A stretch of DNA of 13,874 nucleotides, from the NCBI GenBank assembly GCA_030042855.1, contig JASHYU010000018.1, positions 1 through 13,874 of the forward strand, in the 5' to 3' direction. The translations under genes and the position numbers were made by a program. Below the pieces are notes generated by a model. The model made no database searches. It saw only the letters and a program-made list of their open reading frames with translations, and was not told the origin of the DNA. This DNA comes from Thermoplasmata archaeon. Its GTDB lineage: Archaea > Thermoplasmatota > Thermoplasmata > UBA184. Positions 8,724-13,874 of this stretch are shown here, in pieces (the stretch's first letter is position 1; the number at the start of each line of letters is the position of its first letter).

Positions 8724-10015
8724 CCGAACGGACGGTCCAGGTCGACTACCTCGCCCGCGTGGAAGGCGAGGGGGCGGTCACGGTGCGGCTGCGCGACGGC
8801 GCGGTCGAGAACGTCGAGCTCAAGATCTGGGAACCCCCGCGCTTCTTTGAAGCGTTCCTGCGGGGCCGCGCCTACCGCGAGGCCCCCGACATCACCGCGC
8901 GCATCTGCGGGATCTGCCCCGTGGCGTACCAGATGAGCGCGTGCCATGCGATCGAGCGCGCGCTCGGCGTTCGGGTCCCGGAGGGCGTGCGGGACCTGCG
9001 GCGGCTCCTCTATTGCGGCGAATGGATCGAGAGCCACGCGCTCCACATCTATCTCCTGCACGCCCCGGACTTCCTCGGGTACCCCGACGCGATCCGGCTC
9101 GCGAAGGATCACCCGGACGCGGTCGCGACCGGCCTCGCGCTCAAGAAGGCCGGGAACGCGCTCCTCGCGTTGCTCGGCGGCCGGGAGATCCACCCGGTCA
9201 ACGTGCGCGTCGGGGGGTTCTACCGGGTGCCGAGCCGTGACGAGCTCGCGCCCCTCGAGCCGGTGCTCGAGGAGGCGTTCCGCTCGGCCGAGCGGACGGT
9301 CCGGTTCGCCGCCGGGCTCACGTTCCCCAACGTCGAGGAGGACTACGAGTTCGTCGCGCTGCGCGCGCCGGACGGCTATCCGATGAACGAGGGGGCGATC
9401 GTGTCGAGCCGCGGGCTCCGGATCCCCCAGGACCGCTTCGAGGACGAGTTCGAGGAGGTCCAGGTCCCATACTCCCACGCGCTCCAGTCCCGGCGGAGGG
9501 GTGGGGGACCGTACCTGGTGGGCGCCCTCGCGCGCTTCGCGCTCAACCGCGACCGACTCCCGCCGCGCACGCAGCACCTCGTCGCGGAGATCGGCCTCGA
9601 GCCCGAGGTGCGCAACCCGTACCGCAGCATCCTCGTGCGGTCGATCGAGGTCGCTTTCGCGTGCGAGGAGGCCCTCCGGCTCCTCCGGGCGTACGTGCCG
9701 CCCGCGCGCGCCTGGGTCGAGCCGCCGGACGGCTTCGCCGGGGGCGTCGGGCGCGCGGTCACCGAGGCCCCGCGGGGGATGCTCTATCACCGGTACGACC
9801 TCGCGGCCGATGGACGCATCCGGGAGGCGAAGATCGTCGCGCCGACCTCGCAGAACCAGTCGCGGATCGAGGAGGATGTGCGCCACGTGGTGAGCCGGGC
9901 GATCGACCGGCCCGATCCCGAGCTCGCCGACGCCTGCGAGCGGGCGATCCGCAACCACGACCCGTGCATCTCCTGCGCCACGCACTTCCTGAAGCTCGAG
10001 GTGGACCGTGGATAG
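8720..10015 (+). CDS. hydA: Group 3b [NiFe] hydrogenase large catalytic subunit (alpha)
   Basis: This 431-residue protein carries the NiFe active site that makes or oxidises H2. The conserved ARVEGEG is at 12-18, the first cysteine pair is RICGIC (C63, C66), and the C-terminal pair is DPCISCATH (C416, C419, with H422). All four metal-binding cysteines are therefore present. The 9 residues after H422 would be the tail removed by the maturation protease after nickel insertion. That protease gene starts inside this gene's last codons (8-base overlap at 10008). Length is essentially the same as Pyrococcus HydA. The motifs, the soluble diaphorase subunits and the absence of a membrane anchor place it in group 3b and not in groups 1, 2 or 4. 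Direction in vivo (H2 production or uptake) is not determined by sequence. Confidence 0.96.
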   Translation: MTERTVQVDYLARVEGEGAVTVRLRDGAVENVELKIWEPPRFFEAFLRGRAYREAPDITARICGICPVAYQMSACHAIERALGVRVPEGVRDLRRLLYCGEWIESHALHIYLLHAPDFLGYPDAIRLAKDHPDAVATGLALKKAGNALLALLGGREIHPVNVRVGGFYRVPSRDELAPLEPVLEEAFRSAERTVRFAAGLTFPNVEEDYEFVALRAPDGYPMNEGAIVSSRGLRIPQDRFEDEFEEVQVPYSHALQSRRRGGGPYLVGALARFALNRDRLPPRTQHLVAEIGLEPEVRNPYRSILVRSIEVAFACEEALRLLRAYVPPARAWVEPPDGFAGGVGRAVTEAPRGMLYHRYDLAADGRIREAKIVAPTSQNQSRIEEDVRHVVSRAIDRPDPELADACERAIRNHDPCISCATHFLKLEVDRG

Positions 10016-10499
10016 CGTCGGGGCGGCTCGACCGCTGGTGATCGGGATCGGGACCGACGAGCGGTCGGACGACGGCATCGGGCTCGACGTGGTGCGCGAG
10101 CTCGGGCGCCGCGGGACGCTCGCCGCGGACGTGCGCGAAGGTCCCGGGGACCTCACGCGTCTCCTCGACGTCTGGGAGGGCCGGGACCGGGTGATCCTGG
10201 TGGACGCGATGCGGTCCGACCAGCCGCCCGGCACGATCCGCCGATGGGACCCGGACGACCCCCGGCCCGCGCCGAACGGGGGCGCCCTCTCGTCGCACGG
10301 CCTGTCGCTCGCGGACGTCCTCGAGCTCGCGCGCGGCCTCCATCGGCTCCCGGCTCGGCTCACGATCTTCGGCATCGAGGCCGGGGCGACCGAGGCGGGC
10401 AACGTCCGCAGCGCGCCCGCGCGCGCGGCGGTGCCCGAGGTCTGCCGTCGGATCGAGGCGGAGCTGGGGGGAACGGGGGGCCCCGCGCGCCATGCATGA
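10008..10499 (+). CDS. hycI: Hydrogenase maturation endopeptidase (HycI/HyaD family)
   Basis: This 163-residue protein begins at a GTG overlapping the hydA stop by 8 bases. It has the family pattern [14 protein letters not shown] (12-25, equivalent to GNxLxxDDGxG), then VILVDAM with Asp66, and [15 protein letters not shown] with His97. Asp22, Asp66 and His97 align with the three nickel-sensing ligands of E. coli HybD (Glu, Asp, His). The enzyme checks that nickel is in place and then removes the C-terminal tail of the large subunit, closing the active site. Placement directly after hydA indicates specificity for that subunit. The first loop is unusual in having Thr-Asp-Glu-Arg-Ser in place of the common Asn-Pro-Leu-Arg-Gly. 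Confidence 0.92.
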   Translation: MDSVGAARPLVIGIGTDERSDDGIGLDVVRELGRRGTLAADVREGPGDLTRLLDVWEGRDRVILVDAMRSDQPPGTIRRWDPDDPRPAPNGGALSSHGLSLADVLELARGLHRLPARLTIFGIEAGATEAGNVRSAPARAAVPEVCRRIEAELGGTGGPARHA

Positions 10500-10770
10500 G
10501 GAGGCGCTCTTCCGGGACCTCCGGTCGAAGCTCGCGGAGATCGCGGAGCGCGAGCGCGCGAACGTGATCCGGCGTGCGGTGATCTGGATCGGGGCGCTCT
10601 CGCATGTGAACGAAGAGCATCTGCGCGAGGAGTGGCCCGACATCGTCCGCGGCACCCCGGCCGAGGGGGCCCGGCTCGACGTCGAGGTCTCGGAGGACCC
10701 CGCGGACCCGCGATCGAGCGCGCTGGTCCTGCGGTCGGTCGACGTCGCGGGTGCCGAGGTGGATCGATGA
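10492..10770 (+). CDS. hypA: HypA-like nickel-insertion protein lacking the zinc domain
   Basis: This 92-residue protein starts with [10 protein letters not shown], matching the HypA N-terminus in which Met1, His2 and Glu3 bind nickel. The core pattern VIRRAVIWIGALSHVNEEHL matches the HypA strand and helix around IGxLSxVxPexL, followed by a GTPAEGARLDVE stretch. Canonical HypA is about 115 residues, with a zinc finger of two CxxC pairs beginning near residue 73. Here the protein has no cysteine at all and ends with an unrelated acidic tail. It overlaps the protease gene by 8 bases. The likely job is nickel delivery or docking to HydA without the zinc-linked regulatory part. A role purely as a scaffold is also possible. 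Confidence 0.8.
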   Translation: MHEEALFRDLRSKLAEIAERERANVIRRAVIWIGALSHVNEEHLREEWPDIVRGTPAEGARLDVEVSEDPADPRSSALVLRSVDVAGAEVDR

Positions 10771-10774
10771 GGAC

Positions 10775-10806
10775 CCGGGCGCCCCACGACGGCTATCGGC
10801 GCCCGG
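10775..10806 (+). repeat. 9-bp perfect inverted repeat between hypA-like and hypC
   Basis: ccgggcgcc (10775-10783) and ggcgcccgg (10798-10806) are exact reverse complements around a 14-base loop, just upstream of the hypC Shine-Dalgarno (GGGAGG, 10813-10818). As RNA it could form a stable hairpin affecting processing or translation of hypC. In a sequence this GC-rich a chance stem is quite possible. Confidence 0.35.
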
Positions 10807-10824
10807 CGCCTCGGGAGGATTGAC

Positions 10825-11097
10825 ATGTGCCTCGCGATCCCCGGCGTGGTCCGAAGGGTGTCCGTCGGCGACGATGGGCTCCGGACCGCGGAGGTCGAGT
10901 ATCCGGGCCAGTCGAGGTCCGTGAGCCTCCTCTACCTGCCCGAGGCCGCGGTCGGCGACTCCGTGCTCGTGCAGGCCGGCTTCGCGATCCGACGGCTCAC
11001 GCCGGAACAGGCCGCCGAGGTCCGGGACGCGCTCGCGTCGGGGCTTTCGGAAGGTGGCCTCGGTCCGGCGCCGGCGCTCGGAGGGACCCCGAGATGA
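10825..11097 (+). CDS. hypC: Hydrogenase assembly chaperone HypC/HupF
   Basis: This 90-residue protein has the defining MCLAIPG start. Cys2 holds the Fe(CN)2CO precursor and contacts HypD and the hydrogenase large subunit. The small beta-barrel continues through SVSLLYLPEAAVGD (32-45) to VLVQAGFAIRRL (47-58). In most HypC proteins the Q50 position is a histidine (VHxGFA; His51 in E. coli HypC), so this copy departs at a conserved residue. A Gly/Pro-rich tail follows. GGGAGG at 10813-10818 lies 6 bases before the ATG and confirms the start. It sits 54 bases after the HypA-like gene and 25 bases before the transporter gene, in one transcription direction. Confidence 0.93.
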   Translation: MCLAIPGVVRRVSVGDDGLRTAEVEYPGQSRSVSLLYLPEAAVGDSVLVQAGFAIRRLTPEQAAEVRDALASGLSEGGLGPAPALGGTPR

Positions 11098-11122
11098 ACC
11101 GGACGGCGCGGGGGAGCGGGGG

Positions 11123-12097
11123 ATGGGACCGGTGAGCGGAGGGAGCGCCCGGCACGGGTTTGCCCTCGGGCTCGGGCTCGTCCTCGCCACGGCGGTCGTG
11201 AGCGGCGTCTCGACGTTCGTCAACATCTACGCCGTTGCCGGCACCAACTCGGACGCGTTCGTCACCGTGCGCAACCTCGCCGTCGCCGGCATGCTCGTCC
11301 CGTTCGCGCTCCTGGCGGCGGTCCGCCGCCCCACCGCCTCCCCCCTGCGGGCGGGGGATTGGGCCCGCCTCGCCACGATCGGCCTCGTCGGCGGGGCGAT
11401 CCCGTTCCTGCTGTTCTTCCACGGGCTCGAGCTCGCGACGGCGGAAGGGGGCGCGACCACGGCCTCGTTCCTCTACCGCACGCTGTTCCTGTTCGCGACC
11501 GTCTTCGCCTGGGTGTTCCTCAAGGAGCGGTTCCGCTGGGAGATCGTCCTGGGGGCGGTCCTGCTGCTCGCCGGCAGCTACCTCCTCCTCTCGCTGAAAT
11601 CGGTCGTCTGGACCGACGGGTCGATCTACGTGCTCGCGGCGACCGTGCTGTGGGCCGGCGAGTACACGATCTCGAAGCGAACCCTCCGCGACGTGCCGGC
11701 GTCGACCGTCGGGCTCGGGCGCATGGGCTTCGGTGGGCTCTTCCTCGTCGCCTACCTCACCCTGACGGCCCAGTGGGGATCGGCCGCGTCCTTTACCGGC
11801 GCGCAGTGGGCGTGGGTCGCGATCAGCGCGGTCCTCCTGACCGCGTTCGTGGCGACCTGGTACAGCGGGCTCGCCCGCGTCGACCTGAGCCTCGCGACCG
11901 CGGTCCTCGTCGCCGGGTATCCCGTGACGTGGCTGCTCGCCGTCGGGCTGCGGGGCGAGATCGTGCTCGCGGCGTCGGTGGCGGGGACCGTCGCGGTCGC
12001 GTTCGGGATCGTCACGACGATCGGCCCCGCGCCCTGGCGCGACCTGGTCCGCCGCCTCCGCGAGCAACGGCCGCGCCCGCTCGAGCCGACCGCCTGA
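11123..12097 (+). CDS. EamA/DMT-family transporter within the hydrogenase cassette
   Basis: This 324-residue protein shows ten hydrophobic segments in two EamA repeats. The first contains [38 protein letters not shown] and [11 protein letters not shown] (the typical end-of-repeat LxExF-like motif). The second contains [21 protein letters not shown] and [20 protein letters not shown]. The family moves small metabolites across the cytoplasmic membrane, and the substrate here is unknown. The start is the ATG at 11123, since the frame upstream of it lies within hypC and looks non-coding. A GTG at 11132 is also possible. It follows hypC by 25 bases and precedes the DUF6390-like gene by one base, so it is almost certainly co-expressed with the maturation genes. 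No His/Asp/Cys-rich metal-binding motif typical of nickel permeases is evident. Confidence 0.88.
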   Translation: MGPVSGGSARHGFALGLGLVLATAVVSGVSTFVNIYAVAGTNSDAFVTVRNLAVAGMLVPFALLAAVRRPTASPLRAGDWARLATIGLVGGAIPFLLFFHGLELATAEGGATTASFLYRTLFLFATVFAWVFLKERFRWEIVLGAVLLLAGSYLLLSLKSVVWTDGSIYVLAATVLWAGEYTISKRTLRDVPASTVGLGRMGFGGLFLVAYLTLTAQWGSAASFTGAQWAWVAISAVLLTAFVATWYSGLARVDLSLATAVLVAGYPVTWLLAVGLRGEIVLAASVAGTVAVAFGIVTTIGPAPWRDLVRRLREQRPRPLEPTA

Positions 12098-12098
12098 G

Positions 12099-12875
12099 AT
12101 GGACGGGTTCCAGCTCGCCGCCCGGTTCAGCATCGCCACGAACCGGCTCCAGTACTGCGGCCCGTCCGACGCCGAGCCCGTGCTGTACCGGGCGATTGTC
12201 GAGGGGACGGGCCGGCCGGCGACGGAGGCGGCGCTCTCCCGGTTCGAGGCGCTCTTTCCCTACCTCGAGGCGATCGGGCGGAAGCACGGTCTCGACCCGT
12301 TCGACCGCGAGGTCGTCGAGGCGTACTGGATCGGGAACTCGCTGTTGGAGGCGTTCGATCGGAACGACTTTCGGGAGATCCTGGGGGCCCTGAGCCGACG
12401 CGGACTCCCCGCGTTCGTCGCGCGGGAGCTCGAGCGGGACCTGCCCGCGCACCCGATCCCGCACCACGTCTTCCACGTCGCGTTCGTGGGGGTCGGGGCC
12501 GTGACCGGTCACGTCCCGACGACGCTCGCGAACCTCGAGGCGTGCCGGCCCGCCGGCGCGGACGTCCGCGCGATCGCCGCCGACCGGCTCGTCGTCACGC
12601 AACCGTTCGTCGACGTGCGCGCGGGGGCGCTCGTCCTCGGCTCGCCCCGGGACCGCGAGGTGGCGTACGATCCCCGCCTGCTCCCCGAGCTCGCCGTCGG
12701 GGACCGGATCGCGATCCACTGGGGCTGGGCCGCGCTCCGGCTCGAGGGAGCGCAGGACCGTCGCCTCGCGGAGTACACCGAGCGCTCGCTCGCGGCGGCG
12801 AACGCCGCGCCGTCGCATCGCTGGCCCGACCCGGGGGGCTCGGTCGGTGGCGAGCGGAGCGTAAAATCGGGTTGA
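12099..12875 (+). CDS. DUF6390-like hydrogenase-associated protein with HypC-like C-terminal region
   Basis: This 258-residue protein resembles, from memory, the uncharacterised DUF6390 family found beside hydrogenase genes. The N-terminal half is helical, with [19 protein letters not shown] (Cys20) near the start and a [19 protein letters not shown] region. The C-terminal half (from about residue 145) looks like a small beta-barrel. [17 protein letters not shown] (186-202) followed by [12 protein letters not shown] (204-215) lines up with the HypC of the same cassette (SVSLLYLPEAAVGD then VLVQAGFAIRRL). Cys149 lies roughly where HypC has Cys2, and His207 falls at the position where this HypC has Gln50. 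The gene starts one base after the transporter stop. A maturation or chaperone role is inferred, and no enzymatic function is assigned. The last 20 residues are low in complexity. Confidence 0.78.
   Translation: MDGFQLAARFSIATNRLQYCGPSDAEPVLYRAIVEGTGRPATEAALSRFEALFPYLEAIGRKHGLDPFDREVVEAYWIGNSLLEAFDRNDFREILGALSRRGLPAFVARELERDLPAHPIPHHVFHVAFVGVGAVTGHVPTTLANLEACRPAGADVRAIAADRLVVTQPFVDVRAGALVLGSPRDREVAYDPRLLPELAVGDRIAIHWGWAALRLEGAQDRRLAEYTERSLAAANAAPSHRWPDPGGSVGGERSVKSG
12861..12868 (+). promoter_or_regulatory. TATA-like box for the GNAT gene
   Basis: The run gtaaaatc lies within the last codons of the DUF6390-like gene. It is centred about 31 bases before the GTG at 12896, compatible with a nearly leaderless transcript. 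The acetyltransferase is therefore probably a separate transcription unit from the hydrogenase cassette. Confidence 0.35.
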
Positions 12876-12895
12876 CCGGCAGTTGAAGAGGCGGG

Positions 12896-13549
12896 GTGCC
12901 CAGCGGACTCCGAGCGCGACCCATGATCCCTCCCCCCAGCGCGTGGAACGCGGTCGATCCGGATCCCGAGGGTCCGGCGAACCTCCGCGACGGTCAGCCG
13001 GTCTGGATCCGGCCGATCGTCCCGTCGGACCGGGAGGCGGTCGAAGAGTTCCTGGGCCACGTCTCGTCCGAATCGATCGAGGCGCGCTACTTCCTTCCGA
13101 TCCCCCGGGACCGCGTCCGGGACGAGATCCTCGAAGGGGCGGCCCGCTCCGGCCCCGAGCGCCTCTCCCTCGTCGTGTTCACGCACGCCCCCGAGGGACG
13201 TCGGCTCGTCGCGCACGCGGAGTACGCGGTCGAGGGGGGCGACCCGCTCCTCGCGGAGGTCGCCTTTCTGATCCGGGACGACTTCCAGGGTCGGGGGCTC
13301 GCGACGCTCCTCCTCCACCGGCTCGCGGCCGTCGCGCGCAGCCACGGGATCCGGCGGTTCCTCGCGTTCGTGCAGCCGACGAACGACCCGATGCTCGAGG
13401 TCTTCCGGAACAGCGGGTTTCCGATCGCGGAGGCGGCCCTCGGCGAGTCGACGCGGATCGACATCCCGATCGTGGAGCCCCCGTCCTGGTTCCCGGAGGG
13501 GAGTCCGGGTCCCCCGTCGGTCGATGTCGTCGACCACGCGAGCGGGTAG
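12896..13549 (+). CDS. GNAT-family N-acetyltransferase
   Basis: This 217-residue protein has a single GNAT acetyl-CoA-binding domain. VWIRPIVPSDREAVEEFLG (37-55) is the first strand and helix. EVAFLIRDDFQGRGLATLLL (121-140) contains the R/Q-x-x-G-x-G/A motif for the pyrophosphate of acetyl-CoA (Q131-G132-R133-G134-L135-A136). FLAFVQPTNDPMLEVFRNSGF (155-175) is the usual end of the domain. The IRPI...D...S.ES...R pattern resembles the acetyltransferase domain of Pat-type protein lysine acetyltransferases, which modify acyl-CoA synthetases, but the substrate is not determined. Two starts are possible. The GTG at 12896 has a weak agagg upstream and fits the TATA-like spacing. An ATG at 12923 would remove nine residues of non-conserved Arg/Pro-rich sequence. 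Confidence 0.85.
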   Translation: MPSGLRARPMIPPPSAWNAVDPDPEGPANLRDGQPVWIRPIVPSDREAVEEFLGHVSSESIEARYFLPIPRDRVRDEILEGAARSGPERLSLVVFTHAPEGRRLVAHAEYAVEGGDPLLAEVAFLIRDDFQGRGLATLLLHRLAAVARSHGIRRFLAFVQPTNDPMLEVFRNSGFPIAEAALGESTRIDIPIVEPPSWFPEGSPGPPSVDVVDHASG

Positions 13550-13575
13550 CGCGTCGTCGCTCCCGGGAGTTCGTT

Positions 13576-13596
13576 CGGTCCCGCGGGGCGGGATCG
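13576..13596. terminator. Hairpin between convergent genes
   Basis: cggtcccgc (13576-13584) and gcgggatcg (13588-13596) can pair over 9 bp, with one G-U pair and a 3-base loop, in the 48-base gap between the convergent GNAT gene and the partial minus-strand gene. Position suggests a shared transcription end. There is no T-run, and GC-rich stems arise easily here. Confidence 0.3.
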
Positions 13597-13597
13597 G

Positions 13598-13874
13598 TCA
13601 GCCCGGGGCGGGCCCCGTTCCCGAGAGGAGGCCCCGGACGATCTGCAGGAACGGCGCGGCCCGCACGGGGAGCGGCACCCGATGGATCCCGGACCCCGGC
13701 GCGACGGCCGGATCCCGAGAACCGACCACCACCAGTCGGCTCGTCCCCAGCTCCCCGTCCAGCCACCGTCGGGCGGTCGCGCAGTACGGCGTGTTGGACG
13801 CGACGACGATCACGACCGGGGGGCCCGATCCTTCCGTCCCCGCGCCCTCGAGCTTCGTCCGGTACTGAACCGGG
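13598..13874 (-). CDS. Unrecognised protein, partial (N-terminus off the right edge)
   Basis: The minus strand is open from the right edge to a TGA at 13598-13600, giving about 91 residues of the C-terminus. Codon third positions are almost all G or C, as in the confident genes, which supports coding. Visible features are a hydrophobic strand PPVVIVVASNTPYC, a helix ATARRWLDGEL, a second strand SRLVVVGSRDP, then IHRVPLPVRAAPFLQIVRGL. This looks like an alternating alpha/beta fold. A sugar-isomerase-like or other Rossmann-type domain is conceivable, but I do not recognise the family and assign no function. A GTG at 13813 is internal, and the frame stays open upstream of it. The gene converges on the GNAT gene. 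Confidence 0.6.
   Translation of the reverse strand, partial: PVQYRTKLEGAGTEGSGPPVVIVVASNTPYCATARRWLDGELGTSRLVVVGSRDPAVAPGSGIHRVPLPVRAAPFLQIVRGLLSGTGPAPG

Noticed and set aside
8546..10402. A 618-codon minus-strand frame opposite the hydrogenase small/large subunit and protease genes
   Set aside because: It is a shadow of conserved [NiFe] subunit genes. The composition is typical of antisense to high-GC codons and shows no domain.

Overview
This GC-rich (roughly 70% G+C by eye) window is almost fully coding. It most likely comes from an archaeon, with a high-GC member of the Thermoplasmatota as my best guess. The reasons are the archaeal-type four-part 2-oxoacid:ferredoxin oxidoreductase, the Pyrococcus-like group 3b [NiFe] hydrogenase, and short AT-rich TATA-like boxes about 26-31 bases upstream of several first-gene start codons (leaderless or near-leaderless transcripts). 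Genes inside operons instead carry Shine-Dalgarno sequences. A bacterial host with similar gene content cannot be excluded from this window alone.

Layout. The left third is on the minus strand. Reading in the direction of transcription it holds a fused gamma-delta subunit, the alpha subunit and the beta subunit of a 2-oxoacid:ferredoxin oxidoreductase (porGD-porA-porB, 4385 down to 1385), a two-CBS-domain protein (1304-753), and the N-terminal part of an EamA/DMT transporter cut by the left edge (687-1). A divergent promoter region (about 4386-4480) separates this block from plus-strand ilvE (4481-5404), a branched-chain amino acid aminotransferase.

From 5456 to 12875 there is a tightly packed ten-gene cassette for a cytoplasmic group 3b NAD(P)-linked [NiFe] hydrogenase. 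It contains the Fe-S electron-transfer subunit (hydB), a small cyclic-nucleotide-binding-fold protein, the FAD/[2Fe-2S] subunit (hydG), the small subunit (hydD), the large catalytic subunit (hydA), a maturation endopeptidase, a HypA-like protein without its zinc domain, hypC, a second EamA-type transporter, and a DUF6390-like protein. Most junctions overlap or are a few bases apart. A plus-strand GNAT acetyltransferase follows (12896-13549), then a convergent, unrecognised partial gene on the minus strand (13874-13598).

How the genes may work together (inference). IlvE interconverts branched-chain amino acids and 2-oxoacids. The Por/Vor-type complex oxidises 2-oxoacids to acyl-CoA and reduces ferredoxin. 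The 3b hydrogenase exchanges electrons between NAD(P)(H) and H+/H2. Together they could form a fermentation or redox-balancing module.

The most interesting part is the maturation end of the hydrogenase cassette. It has a HypA with no zinc finger, a HypC in which the conserved His is Gln, and a DUF6390-like protein. The C-terminal half of the last can be aligned by eye with HypC, and it carries a His where this HypC has lost it. hypB, hypD, hypE and hypF are not in the window.
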